Source: Bursaphelenchus xylophilus (lineage: Eukaryota; Nematoda; Chromadorea; Rhabditida; Aphelenchoididae). Taken from it: DNA of 64,000 nt. The notes under the pieces are model-generated. The model was not told where the DNA came from and ran no database searches. It saw only the letters and a list, made by a program, of their open reading frames with translations. The stretch spans positions 6,510,001 to 6,574,000 of the forward strand of contig CAJFCV020000001.1 of assembly GCA_904066235.2 (NCBI GenBank), given 5' to 3'. Of this stretch, positions 12,965 through 25,600 are shown piece by piece; position 1 is the first letter of the stretch, and each line of letters opens with the position of its first letter. A program made the translations under genes and the position numbers.

Positions 12965-14792
12965 CTAGGACACGTTAGATTCATCCGAGGCATAATCGTC
13001 CAGATCTAAGGCGACATGTTGTCGTAGACTCTGGATCTCCTGCTTCTTGGAAAAGCTGACTCCGCCTGCCTTTCTCCTCCGACCACCCAAAACCCCGAAC
13101 TTCTGAGGTCTGACCTGTTCTGTCCTGGGTTTCCTGGCGATCCTCTCATCCTCCTCATCTCTCATTCGTCGCTCGTACCGTCATTGTGACGCCGAGGGAG
13201 TTTTCAAGATTCCTTCAGTTGGACTGGCTAGTCCCGGAGTGCTTGGCGAAGATAGATGGCCGGGATCTTCGCGAGAGACCAGTGGTTGCAACATGCTGAT
13301 CTTCCTCTTGACTGTTTCTGCACTTGCAGCAGACGCTTTCCCTCCCTGTTTGTTGGATTTAAAGTCTTCCCACATCATATCCACCAGTTCTGCACACATT
13401 AACATCCCAGCATGTATAGTGAGCATCTTCAGAACGAACACTCCATCAATCTTGATGTAGTCTCGTACGAACTAATGAAACATTTTTTTGTTACTGTAAC
13501 ATTACCTCATTCAAAAGACGAGGACTGTTTTCTGACTTGGTTTGGAATTCGATATCAGCCAATTCGAGTCTTCGGGCGATGAATTTCTTTCTTTCTTCGA
13601 ACGGGAGCGTGGAAACTGTCCAATTTATGAGTCCAAATAGGGTGGTTATAGCCAGAAAACAGTACCAAACCCAAAGAACAATGAAGATCTGGAGGAGTGG
13701 ATGCTTTATGGATAACACACATACCTTTTCGATGAAGATGTTGATGACAAGAACACACTGGACGGTGTGTTTTTGGACATTCCCGAGGATTCTGATGTCC
13801 ATGTCACAATAAGTGACTCGCGGAAAGTTCCCAGACTCACTCCAAGCTTTAATTACAATTTGAAAAAATATAAATTTTCCTTACGAACTCCTCGAAACAA
13901 ATCATGTAATACTCCGAATCCATAAAAAGTGTAATTATCAGTTTGAAGAAACCAATTCATCAGATACATCTATATAAATATTGGATAAAAGATGCAAACT
14001 TACTTGAAATAATACATTCCCAAGATACATTGTCTTGATTCCTAGATATAAGAGTGTGAGGTAAGCTTCGTAGTATCGGAGATTGAGCAGTCTGAAGTAC
14101 TTGTGATGGTACCCATGCTCGGTCCCAAACTTGTATCGATGTTGGAAAATGGATCCCAAATGGATGCTCATCCCTCGCAGATTAGATTCTCTTCTATCTG
14201 GGGAGTATTGTATTAACACAGTAACCTTTACTCTTACGGGGCTGTATATTACTCTTGTCATTGGCAAATAACATTAGATCGGTTAACTTGATCCCTGATT
14301 TTGTGTATAGGATCCTCCAAATAAGGCAAGGGGAATAAAAAAGGAAGGCGCAGAGAACGAGGAAGAAAGGAGACCACTGTAATCATATCCGAATACTGCC
14401 TGGACCCACCTGATAATAAGAGATCATCCGTTCTTGTCTGCGGTCTGTGGACTCGGGGAACATCTCTTCCTTGTCCACCCAGTAAGTATTAGAAGCCCAG
14501 CAAAATATTTCTAAAACGAGTAATCGGATGGAAACTACAGTATACCTGTGTAATCTTCCCAAGACGATCGAAATTCGGCCGGCATAAAACATTCAAGAGG
14601 TCTGCCCCCAAACATTTTCAGACTGATCAGGACCTAAATTAAAATACTGCGTTGACTATTGCTGCTACACCGGCTTACTGCAGTGACCAATAGAAAGGTG
14701 CTTGTGTAATAGTAATGCATCCGGTCCGTGATATCGTCATCATTCTGTGGCTGCAAAAAGGACAATGTCCCAACAATTTCAGAGAATACCAT
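12965..14792 (-). CDS. Innexin gap-junction channel protein (innexin 1 of this window)
   Basis: Invertebrate gap-junction subunit with four transmembrane segments. The ATG at 14792 gives MVFSEIVGTLSFLQPQNDDD. TM1 (HYYYTSTFLLVTAVLISLK) is followed by MFGGRPLECFMPAEF and EIFCWASNTYWV (first extracellular loop with paired Cys). The innexin signature YYQW appears as RMISYYQWSPF, then TM2 with LFYSPCLIWRILY. Later exons carry the third and fourth membrane segments, and the cytoplasmic tail includes INWTVSTLPFEERKKFIARR and basic GGRRRKAGGVSF. The tail ends DDYASDESNVS. Introns are small throughout. The N-terminus resembles the UNC-7/UNC-9/INX type with a LSFLQPQ entry helix, but I cannot assign a specific paralog. 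A 407-bp spacer separates it from cpl-1 downstream. Confidence 0.9.
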
Positions 14793-15367
14793 CACTCAAC
14801 CTCCCTTCATTTTGAATTCGAATAAAGTGAAAGAGATCCGATGGTGTGAGAATTGGGTTTAGACAATCGCCTCAAGGCTTAAGACAAACACTCCGTGAAT
14901 CAGAGTTTGTCTTTTTGGGACGACAACTCTGATCTTTGTTTGGAAATCAGGGGCTCAATTTTACTGAGTTTACTGTAATTTTATTTTTTTAAATTTAGGG
15001 TATTTTGATTAGTATTTGTCTTATCGCTACTTGCGGGCATTAATCCATGATTTGTTGATCTCAATCAGCTTAAGGCAGACTCCGCTGGCTTGTTTTTGTT
15101 TTGGATACAACTTAAGATTTCTGTAGACTCAAATATTTGAATAGGCTGATATTTTTAGTTGACAATATGCTGATACCCTGACAGAATTCATCTATTTCCT
15201 CGACTTTCTTTGAATAGACGCTAAGCAAATAACGGAGAAGAAAAGACGGGGCGGGGGTCTTTTGTCCATTGTCCAGTCCCCCCTCCTATTACCGGCCTCC
15301 GAAGACCCTCAGGGCATTTATTTGTGTCCAATTATGTGGCCTCGAGTATCAATCTCGCGCAGTTGTT
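14793..15367. other. Divergent intergenic region innexin 1 / astacin
   Basis: About 575 bp with no ORF that I can support and no clear repeat pair. A G/C-rich block near 15247-15340 lies close upstream of the astacin start and may belong to its promoter. Nothing else seen. Confidence 0.35.
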
Positions 15368-16653
15368 ATGATCGTTTGGGTGCTTTTGTTCATGGTTACT
15401 CAGATCGACGCAAAACGAGTAAGGATTAATTAACCAATTAGTTGAAGAAATATGTTTTAGGGATCACGGATTGACATTTACAAGCAAAATGGAGGAGATA
15501 TTCTGCAGATGAAACCGGGGAAATCGTAAGTCTCAGAATAAAAATATTCAAATTAAATTAATTTAAGGGTGTGGGGTAAAATGCGGAACGCCTTGCCCAC
15601 AAATTCACTCAATCGATGGACCGAATACAGGGACGAGAACAGGAATTATGTGCTCCCTTTCACAATAACCGGCAAATTCGGTAATCTAAAATTAATTTAT
15701 TTAAATTTATTTAGAACCGGACGAAAGAACCATTATTTTTGGAGCGATGAGAGCCATCGAGAGAAACACTTGTCTCAAATTCAAACGGAGAGAACGGGAA
15801 CGGGATTATGTGGACATACGGAATGAACGGAATGAGGGGTACCCTTTGAACGTAATTAATTATCCAAATTTAGTTGTTACACTTCTGTGGGACGTCATCG
15901 CGGCAAGAATGTGGTCATGCTGGAAGCCAACAACATTGCCACATGTGCCGAACATGACATTGTAATCCATGAGTTTATGCATGTGAGTAGGAACCCTATT
16001 TTATATTCTTTTTAGACCATCGGATTATGGCATGAACACATGAGATACGACAGAGACAAGTATATCAAGGTGCATTTTGATAGAATCGAGCCAAGTAAGT
16101 AACTGGACGCTGTAATGTTACCTTTAAAGTGTTCTACTCACAATTCGAGAAGATCTCCAAACAGGAAAGCACCACTTATGGAGTGGAATACGACTACAGG
16201 AGTGTGATGCACTACTCAAAAGATGCATTCGCGGAAAGACCGGGCGACATAACGATGGAAACTGTGGACAAATCGATGCAAGTAAGTTGCAACATCGCAG
16301 TTAATTTGCTCAGGATGTAATTGGAAGGGTCACAGATGCATCCCCGAGTGATTACATAAAGATTTGCTCTATTTATAAATGTGGTCAATGCATGGGAAAA
16401 CCCTTTGGAAAGAAGAAAAGCGGGTCGAGAACAAGTCCTGAGGACAATCGGAGTTCAAATGAAAGAAAAAAAGTTGAAAGAAGTAAGTGAAAAAAATAAT
16501 TTGAATGTAATGTATGGGTGGATAATAAATTTTTATATTACTTTAGGCTGCGGCGACTCCTTTTTCTGTTCCCATCTCCTCAAAACCCAGCCCAAAGAAC
16601 AGATCTGCAATATGGAAGCCTATCAGCGATGGTGCTGTGCCTCTTGTTCCTGA
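15368..16653 (+). CDS. Astacin-family zinc metallopeptidase (NAS type) with C-terminal PLAC/ShK-like module
   Basis: Secreted M12A peptidase. The ATG at 15368 gives MIVWVLLFMVTQIDAKR, a signal peptide. The mature domain starts near VWGKMRNALPTNSLNRWTEY. The zinc site is split by an intron but complete: HEFMHTIGLWHEHMR (HExxHxxGxxHE). The Met-turn is intact at YDYRSVMHYSKDAF, and the cysteines CLKF, EGCYTSVG and IATCAEH fit the astacin disulfides. After the catalytic domain comes a basic linker (CGQCMGKPFGKKKSGSR) and then a short Cys-rich end, CGDSFFCSHLLKT...ICN...YQRWCCASCS. Its C-x5-C and CCxxC pattern resembles PLAC or ShK modules. No EGF or CUB domain is seen. Eight small exons, about 350 residues. 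Nematode NAS proteins act in cuticle and matrix processing; the substrate here is unknown. Confidence 0.85.
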
Positions 16654-16954
16654 TCTTTGATCCTCTTTGATCTCAAACAGACTTAAATAAATTTTTAAAT
16701 GTCAGATCCTCCGAGGCCATAAACGGACACTGTCCATCAAAGGGCGGAAAACAAGTCCGGCTATTACTACCTCATGACTTTGGACCCTGAGGGACTGGGA
16801 AAAGTTTTTCGTTTTCTTTTTTTCCTAAGCTCATGAACGCCTGTTCTTCGTGCCCTCAGGGCCAGGGCTTCTCATTATAAATCAGAGCCAGTTTTTGGAG
16901 CTTTTGTTTATTTCGGTGGCAGAGACTTCTCATAAGAGGAAGGTGGGCATGTAG
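16654..16954. other. Intergenic spacer after the astacin gene
   Basis: About 300 bp. It contains an AATAAA-like signal close to the astacin stop (near 16685) and the upstream region of the membrane-protein gene. No other feature was seen. Confidence 0.35.
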
Positions 16955-19359
16955 ATGAGCATGAACTCTCTCTATTTGTGGGTAATCCCCTTCTTAATTA
17001 TTAGAATCAAGTCTGAGGAATCCCATGTAAGTCAAAAATCCATTACTGTAACAGTATAAAATTATTGTAAAAAGTGATTTGAATGTACGCAAACGATTTT
17101 CCCGCTCGGTCAGTTACTGTACTTAAACTACAGTATCTTCCAACCTAATTTTCTCTTTATAAAAAACCGATCTCATTATTTTATACCAGCTGTTTTCAAG
17201 AATGATATCATTCCAGAGCTGTTTTGATCGTTGTGAACGCCTCTTCAACCGTTCATTGCAACGAATTGGAGAGGATTCAGCGCATATTCGGGAGGCCATC
17301 CAACTCCATATTAAAGATGACCAAGCCAAGTCCATTTGCTGGTCAGTTTCGCTTTTATTGTCATGGATAACATCACTTCTAACATTCTTTAGATGTCTGA
17401 CGGAAAAGAAATAAAAAAGATCGAATTCGGATTTTAGGAAATTCACGGATTTCGATGATTGCCTGAGACTATGTGGAAAGAATATGCAAGAAAAAAGAAC
17501 AAAACTGATCGGGGAGAGGGATCCGATCAGGAGGAAATGCAAACGAATCACAGCCACATCTCGTATGTACATCTGAACACGAATTATAGAACTGGGCAAA
17601 AGTTTTGACTTGTAGATAAAAGAAAACCCTTTGTCAGGATCACGTAACGTTGCGTCAGGTTGCGCAACTACCGTAATCAAAAAGAAAATCACGTTTTGTC
17701 CATTCGCGGAGCTAATGCTTGCGATTTGTATTACAAATATTACTATATTCTTGAATATTATTTTAACTATCTTTCTTTAGCATATCAGAAACATTTCCGT
17801 TGCGTTCATCGCTACCACAACTTCATGCAAATCCGTTGCTCATCTTTTGCTCAAGAGGCAACCAAATACAGAATTATGTCCAAGAAGGCGAAGAATAATC
17901 ACACGAAGGGAGTGACCCGAGATGTTTTGATCCAGGAGACCTGTCGCTATCTCCATTACCACTCAATGTGTCTCGCCAATGCAGTCTTTGGCTATTGCTC
18001 CGATGCCGATGAATTGTTCAATAGATTCACTATGAGAGATTACTTCCTTTCTTATGTGATCCCAGACCAAGATCAACTTTTCACGGACAAATTACTCGAT
18101 TATTGCCAGTTGTACGACTTCCAAAAGATGGCCAAGGATCTTTTCGAACAGACTAAATCAACATCCAAGAGGGAGCTGAATAGAGATGGGAGCAATGTCT
18201 ACGTGACACATCCAATGACCATGCCATTCACACACAATGCCGAGGGTAAGAGACATTTTGTCATCACGAATTGTTTTTTCTAGGTTCAACAAAAAGAACA
18301 ACAACTTTGTTTGACTCGGAAGAAGACCTTCAGGACGTCCCACCCAACTTTTACTACTCCTCAGCCAAATATCCAAAGCATTATACGGACGCCAGGTAAC
18401 CAGTTTCAATAATTTATAAGGTTTTAGAGTAAATGAGATGTACAGAACTACCGAAAGAGGGATGACTTCGGATATAGATGGCATCAATCTGATCACCAAG
18501 CCCGTGAACATCGACTTTAGCTTCGAATCTGATCTGCCTGAAGATAGCACGGGGCAGTATGATATTAATAGGAACAGAAACACGAATCAGAATAGTAACA
18601 GTCCCCCCAGAGCTCGCAATCAGCTGAGACAAGAAGATATCCCAACTCAAGTCACCTGGCCTGATATTCATCCAACTGTACTCACGATTGATCAAGTATT
18701 AGATCAAGGAGAAGCTAAGAAAGGGGTCATTCCCTCCGTCCAATCAGATTGGCATCCTCATTACAACTTAGAAGGACCCAAGAACAGTAAACGGCCAGGG
18801 AATCGGGATTATAATAGGAAGCAGATGAAAAAGATCAAAGGGATATACGAGGATCTGGAAGAGGATGAAGACGAGTACGATGAAGATGGACCCATGCTCC
18901 CCTTCTCCAAGGTTCATATTGCTAATATCCGTTCTCACGATGACATTCCTAGTGAGAATGATAACTTTGAAGTCAAACCAGGAGCAGGTAACTGCAAAAC
19001 GCTATTAAAATTTGACGATTTAGATCGAGGGCCCTTAGACAACGAGGATTATGTGGATTACGGCAGTGTGAGGCCAGGTAAGGATATTTTTGCTTTAGTT
19101 AAACAACCATTTAGTAGAAGCAACAACCCTGGGTGATCTTCTTCATTCGGCGATAACAACTGCTCTGAATCCGACCGCCCGTCGTCCTCCATATCACACA
19201 AAAGAGCAGACTAATACAGTCCTCTTACTGATGGTGGCCTACACAATCTTCTTCATCGCCGCCCTTATCATCCTGATTTCTCTGATCATCGCCATGTTGA
19301 TGAGGAGGAAACGACAAACTTATCAGACTTATATTGTAAAGAAACCAGTCAAGTATTAG
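16955..19359 (+). CDS. Unrecognised Cys-rich single-pass membrane protein
   Basis: I do not recognise this family. The ATG at 16955 gives a signal peptide (MSMNSLYLWVIPFLIIRIKS). The ectodomain has two CxxxC-type pairs (SCFDRCERLF and DDCLRLCGKN), then HFRCVHRYHNF, IRCSSF, ETCRYLHYHSMC, FGYCSDADEL and LDYCQLYDF, so at least ten cysteines. This is followed by a long, low-complexity acidic stalk (YEDLEEDEDEYDEDG). The last exon has a hydrophobic stretch, LLLMVAYTIFFIAALIILIS, followed by MRRKRQTYQTY and a stop, which predicts a type I membrane protein with a short basic cytoplasmic tail. Exon joints keep frame (for example TGC TG|G AAA giving CWKF, and RP|EATTLGD). Length is about 620 residues. 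A receptor or adhesion role is only a guess from topology. Confidence 0.72.
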
Positions 19360-19391
19360 AATTGAGTAGCGTATGTATTCGAAATGTAAAT

Positions 19392-22167
19392 TTAAATCAA
19401 TTTTTCGATTTTGGCTTGATTCACATCCGGTTCGTACAGCAGACCATTGTAGAGTTTGTAGAAACATTCGTGGCAATAGGGACGTTTCTCGTGTTCTCGG
19501 AATGTTCCTCTGAGGTTTAATGCCTTCTGGCAGTAACAACACATAAAATGGAAGGGGTGGAACTTCTGGGCTTGAGTGGCATTCGGAGCCAGAGCCGTCA
19601 AGATGGCTCCTTCGATCTCTTCACTACAATAGGCACAGATGGGAGCAGGTCCGACGGGAGTGAAGCCCTGAAATAATATTGAAATGTGACGGGATTAGAC
19701 TCACATCCACATTTATGATCTTCCGAGGGGTTGTCGATCTGGCTCTGCGCTTCATGCTGCTTCTAAATTCGTTTCTTTAATCAAATATGATATAACTTAC
19801 GTCAAGGATTCAGTTCCCTCAACTCCATAATCTTTCTTCCTATGTTCCAAGATGTAATCATCTTCTGGTTCGTCGTCTGGAGGAAGATCTTCGTGATGGT
19901 AGAGAGTGTCGTCATCCGGTGCTGGTGTCAGTCTGAGTTTGTATTCGATTTCCTCGGTCAGTTTTCCTTTTTTGGGCTTCTGGGACCCTCTTCGAAGCAC
20001 TTCTGCGGTCGCATTTACATCATAAACAAGAGCGGCCAATGTGTCCACAACTGCGTTCTGTCCTGGAAATTAATTTAACATGATGGATGAGTGTAAACTA
20101 AAAAGAAGTAACTTTAATAACGCACTTTGATCGGTCTTCACCCTTCCCAATTCGTTCTTCAGATCATCCGTACTCACAGATTTTAATCTCAGCTTGAGCC
20201 AGTCGTCATTTGGGTCCACGGAAATCCTCCCATTCACTTCCATCTCGCTTTGGAAGGTCTTTTTCTCCATCAACTACAATATAAGTCAACTGTTTAAAAG
20301 TCTAAACTTGAATCACTTTTGAATTTTAACTTTCGCGGGTTTCCCGAGAAAAATCTGCGTAATTCTATAGTACGTACTATTGAGTTATGCAGATTTTACT
20401 ATGGTATTGATCTGAATATTCGATCATCCCCCAAATTTCCGTAATTATGACGGATTTTAAAGATATTTTCCAGCTATGAAATGACGGATTATGCAGATTA
20501 GAATGCAAAAATCATGAAAGTTTGGACCTTCCAAATACATACATATGTATGTGCATGTTAGATGACAGGAATTGGTATTAAAATTTGTTTCAAAAAAAAT
20601 TTTAGCGTTTCAGGGCAACAAACAAGGCACTTTGGTGAAAACTTTCAGAAAAAAAGATCTTTGTTGGAGAACAAGTACTTCCAGTGGCAAATAAATAAGT
20701 GCCATTAGTTTTGCATTGTATTTTATTTGTGATTTTGATGCTTTTACGCTACCAAAACTGGATCAGTAAAATATCCTCCTATCCGGCGAAGCTCCAACCC
20801 TATTAATTATCGCTCATTCTAACGTACTAATTTTAGTTTTAACCCAATGTCTAAATTAAATTACCTGTTCTTCATGTTTCCTTCTGATTATTTCGGTGGT
20901 CTTCTTAATATCAGTTTCCAATGCACTCAGGGTGTTATGAACAACATCGGCATCTGAAAAGGGACCCTTTTATGTAGATGTCTTCTCTCTGATTGATGTT
21001 GTTTTATGTTTTGTTTCTTTCCTTTCCCTTTCTACTGCGGAATAAAAAAACATTCGTACAATGTTTTGAAGAGCGGCCGAAAAGCGAAAATGCAAAATGG
21101 GCGGCTGTTTGTTCGTTATAAACCGGGTTAAAAATATTGCCTAACGAGGGAATGGTCTGAACTTCCCCCAGCGTTTGGGAAAACGACTAGTACAGGTGGA
21201 TAGAGCATGTCAACTTTGGTAAAAAGAGCCATTTTCCAGCTGCGGAATAAGCCCGGCCGACGAGAAAAATCGACCGAAAGTTCCACAAAAATTTCTCTTT
21301 CTCTTCCCTCGGAAAAGAAGAGCGGTGTCCAGTGGTTCGGTTAGCCGAGTGGATAAAGCGTCCGCTCGATATTCTTTTGGGGGTTGGTTCGATTCCGGGG
21401 TCTCGCGAAGGACCGTGATAAGGCTTTGATGAGTAAGATCAAACTCTAGCAACCCAGAAAAAATTATTTTGCCTTTTTCAAAGTCAAGTCTATCACCAAA
21501 CAAGTATAACTTCGACATTCCATCGCTTTGAAGGTTCGGAAGCACCCAAAAAATTCATTTTTTGACGATTATATGTTTGGTATAATTCCCCTATAAAACG
21601 TATAAAAATGGCAAAATATTTTTTTGGGTTGTTAGAGTTTGATCTTGCTCATCAAAGCCTTATCATGGTCCTTCGCGAGACCCCGGAATCGAACCAACCC
21701 CAAAAGAATACCGAGCGGATGCTTTACCCACTCGGCTAACCGAACCACTGGACACCGCTCTTCTTTTCCGAGGGAAGAGAAAGAGGAAATTTTTGTGGAA
21801 CTTTCGGTCGATTTTTCTCGTCGGCCGGGCTTATTCCGCAGCTGGAAAATGGCTCTTTTTACCAAAGTTGACATGCTCTATCCACCTGTACTAGTCGTTT
21901 TCCCAAACGCTGGGGGAAGTTCAGACCATTCCCTCGTAAGGCATATAAAAATGGCTCGAATGTAATATTGAAAGAAATTGTCGGAGAAAAGGAAGCAGAG
22001 TGAATAACGTATGCAGATTCCGGGAAATTATTAATTATTTATCAATTTCCGGCACTCAAAACAGTATCCTTGATTACTTTATGACTTTTAAATTGCCTCC
22101 ACTTACGTTCCCCGGGAGCGCTGACTCTGGAAGTCCGACTCTCCGATCTCTGGGAGACTTCCACCAT
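19392..22167 (-). CDS. unc-95: UNC-95-like protein with a single C-terminal LIM domain
   Basis: Spliced length is about 310 residues. Exon 1 (22167-22107) gives MVEVSQRSESRTSRVSAPGE, placed directly after TTTTGCAG. Exon 2 gives HADVVHNTLSALETDIKKTT, a likely coiled coil, then acidic and basic linker exons (MEVNGRISVDPNDDWLKLRL, TLAALVYDVNATAEVL). The C-terminal exons form one LIM domain: CAYCSEEIEGAILTAL, FHPFHFMCCYCQKAL and REHEKRPYCHECFYKLY. All eight zinc ligands are present, with paxillin-like spacing. A lone C-terminal LIM domain on a ~300-residue coiled-coil protein is the architecture of C. elegans UNC-95, a muscle adhesion protein; a shortened paxillin-like protein is the alternative. 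The first intron (20954-22106) is enlarged by a palindromic repeat. The gene is convergent with the membrane-protein gene, 32 bp away. Confidence 0.62.
21130..21948. repeat. Large near-perfect palindromic element (element A)
   Basis: Two inverted arms of about 350 bp (about 21130-21480 and 21601-21948) flank a ~120-bp centre. They are nearly identical over their whole length, from CTAACGAGGGAATGG through to the region matching ATTTTGCC. Each arm carries the same tRNA-like segment. It sits in the first intron of the unc-95-like gene and contains no transposase. High arm identity implies recent insertion or ongoing gene conversion. Confidence 0.85.
21327..21412 (+). pseudogene. tRNA-like sequence in left arm of element A
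   Basis: An A-box-like TAGCCGAGTGG at 21342-21352 and a perfect B-box GGTTCGATTCC at 21386-21396 are 33 bp apart, as in tRNA genes. Acceptor and T-arm pairing look imperfect, so I call a tRNA-derived sequence and not a working tRNA. The other arm holds the same sequence on the minus strand (about 21657-21755). Confidence 0.6.
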
Positions 22168-22668
22168 CCTGCAAAATCATAATTTATTTCCGGAACTTAC
22201 GTCTCCTCAACATAACAACTCTCAAAATACATTCAACACGAATAATAAAAAAAGCACAAAAACGCCTGAGGGGAAGAAGCCGCGTCGGCTCCTGATTCAT
22301 GGCTTTAAATGGAAATCGAGAACAGAAATATGGAGATATAAAAGAGCCGTTTATTCCGGCCACAGCCTGAGGGCAAGAGGCTCTTTCGGGCTGATCTCTC
22401 CCACTCGCCCACGCCTGTTTCTTTCGGCCGGCATCAGCCCTGGGGCTAAAGTTTCGAGCAGATCTTTCTTCTCTTTAACAATGTGTAATAGAGAAATACG
22501 GAAAAATGAAGATATGCCATACAAATAAATTATGAATAATCAAATCATTATCGGGAGAGATTTTAAGTATTAATAAATATTAATAAACTGACAATTTAAG
22601 GCTAAAAATTAGATCTAATATAAGGTCTGCATTTCTGATATGTCTCCAAAATTATTCGTATGTCTTCT
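22168..22668. other. Spacer between nekl-1 and the unc-95-like gene
   Basis: About 500 bp between two minus-strand genes; no ORF supported. A GC-rich block at 22260-22460 is likely promoter sequence for the downstream gene. Nothing else seen. Confidence 0.35.
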
Positions 22669-25600
22669 TCAGCAGATTGTACAGATTCTTGTCTTTGCCT
22701 CGGGCAAAAAGGGATTTTTGAGAGTTTTCGGCTTCACTGAGGGCGCATATGCTGGAGGGGGCTCGGATCTCTGAGATGTCTGCTTTTGAAGTTGTTGTAG
22801 TTCGGTGAGTTTAGTCTTTAAGTAATAAGACTACGTAAATCATCTATTATATTACACTTACATGTAACAATGCCATCTGGTCTTGTTGATCTTTAAAGGT
22901 ATTATTCTGCTCCTGTAATTTTATTTTCAGTTCCTCAATCTCCATTTTCAGTTGTACTTCAGCTCTCGTGCTGGAGGCCGTCTCCTAAACATACCCACAT
23001 CATAATAATACTGTATCGTTCATGAGTACCTGAGATCTAAAAGCGATAAATTCGGCCTCATCCAACTCTTTTCTGATCCAGGTTCTGGTGGGACTGTTGT
23101 CATTCAATTCTGGCGCTGATTTCCTTCTTTCATATGTTGTTAATTGAGCATTCCTTAAGAATAAAGTAGTTTAAATTAACATACGAATTGCGTGGAATTG
23201 CATCGACCAAGGTGGGAGAAGTGTCAATGGCCACGAAAACTCGACGATTTACACAAGCGAGGCTGGAGAGACGGATAAAAGGCCTCCTTCCTGTAGTTGT
23301 TCTGGCCGCGTCCAATCTGAAATGGTTTTTATTAATCACAGAAAACCCACCTCATCACCAGAGTTGGCTGTAATAAAACGGTCTGATTTGCACCGGAATC
23401 GTGGTCCTTTTTCCATTGCCAAGACCTTCTGGCTGACTTTAATTTCTTATGCGCATCAGATCCCTCAGTTATCGACCTAAAAGATCATTCTTTTCAATTA
23501 TTTTCCTCACAAGTCCTTGTCCAATTCCGAAGATTTCTTTGCTCCCCAGAAGTATAATTCATTGTCAGAAGTGGCGACCATTGTGAACCCGTCCCCACAC
23601 ACCAGTTGGACACAAACATTGCTAGTCAAGGCCCTTACTGGTTTATAGGCCATCCAGAATTGCATGGCTTGTCTGGTGCCGTTCCCCAACTCTCCCATTG
23701 CATTCCTCCCGAATAAATGAACATGCCCGTTCTCAAGAAGGACCCCACAATGATGCCATCCAAGGCTCGCATCGACAACTCGAGCTGGGAAAGGCTTCAG
23801 CGCCGTCGGAGATTCCAATTTGTCGATGTCTGACTACAAAAAAATCAGATTGATATGAACAACACATTACATATACTTAATGTAATCATACCTTTGTGTC
23901 CTTAACATTGGCAAAGAATCCCATGCGATAATTTAAATTGAGTTTGTTATGTTTGTTGGATCCCATCACAATTACAGTTCCGGTTACTGTAATTAACATC
24001 GTGCAATCAGGGCCGCATTTTACATTCGCAATTAACTGTTTTGTGGGGATATCGATCTAAAAATGAATCAAGAATAATCTCGATTACCTGGGTTGGGATG
24101 AGGATATTTTCGGAGTTCCCAGTCCCCAACTTCCCGTCTTTTCCATCTCCCCACACAAAAACTTGGCCAGTCTCGGTGACCCCAACTGCATGTTCGTATC
24201 CGCAACTGATGTCCACGATACTTTCTCTAAAGTTTTCTCAAATGTGACAAGGAAAGTACTTTTATGGGGGCTCCTACTTTTTGGCGGGACATATCTCAAA
24301 AAATCAGAAAAAATGTGCTGATCAAGGACATATAAATCTTAGCTGCCCATTTTAGGTTTTTAGGGGTGAAAACTCAATCGGAAGTTGACTTTAGGTCCTA
24401 TATGAACCCCTTTTCGCTTAATTTTTCACAGGTTTACAATTTTTATTTTGGCTTAAAATGATGTTTAATGAGTTTCTAAGACGTAATAAATCAGTCTTGG
24501 CCCAAAAATTTATTTTTCCGACCTTCAACTTCAAAAAAAGCTAATTTAGCCCAAAAGGGAAATCGAACCCGTCCGGCGTTCCCCCTCTTGATTCCCAGAC
24601 TACGGCACTAACCACTCGGCCACACCGCTCTCTTCCGAAGGAAGAGACCGACTGCGCTTTTTATCGTTTCGAATGCCTGCGCCTTTTGTAGGGAAATTGA
24701 GCCAGTTTTTGGGCATTTTCACCCATAAAAACCTAAAATGGGCAGCTAAGATTTATATATCCTTGATCAGCACATTTTTTCTGATTTTTTGAGATATGTC
24801 CCGTCAAAAAGTAGGAGCCCCCATAAAAGTACTTTCCTTGTGAGATAAATCATTTGTTGAATCAATAAAATTATTTTAGTCGTCATACCGTAAAAGGGCA
24901 TCAATAAGTTGAGGTGCCAGAAGATCCTCCTTGGCCTCATTTCCCAGGTAATTCCGATGGCCACAGACCAACACGATCCCCCGATCTGCACAGAATACAC
25001 TGAAATGTTCTCCGGCAGCCACTTTCTGTATATTCTGACCTTGTAAAGCGGGGATTTTGGTGGGGATTTGACGAGACTTCCGATCCCCGTGGCCCAATTG
25101 GCCGTGCTTATTTTCTCCCCAACTAAAAACTTGGGAATCGGTGGTTAAAAGCAGGAAGTGATTGGGACCGAGAGATATCTAAAACGTCGGTTTAATTATG
25201 TCCATTATAAAATTAGAATTACCTGCTTCACATTGATTCGGTAAGGCAGATTGGGGATGGCTGATAACATAATCTGCTCGGTCTCGAACATGTACAAGGC
25301 CGAGTAACAGTCCTGGGGCTTCTGGATCACATTCTTTTGGGGATTTCTCTTCTTTAGACACTTGTTTCTCTGCACCATTTTCAGAACTTCCGTCGCTGAT
25401 GGTCGCAGATTCGGGTTTGTATTCAGCATTTCTCGAATTAAAAGTTTCAAATCGCTGCTGTACGGCCCTTTAACTTGTTCATAATCGGCCTAAGCCCTAT
25501 TATTTCATTTTCTCGACCTACATGAACAATTTTATTGACCAACGCAGGTAAACTGGATCCATCAAAGGGCTTCTGGAGACAGGCCATCTCATACAGACAG

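Noticed and set aside
21210..21874. Mirror-image ORFs of 80-111 codons in the two arms of element A
   Set aside because: They are the same palindromic sequence read from both sides and run through the tRNA-like region; not proteins.
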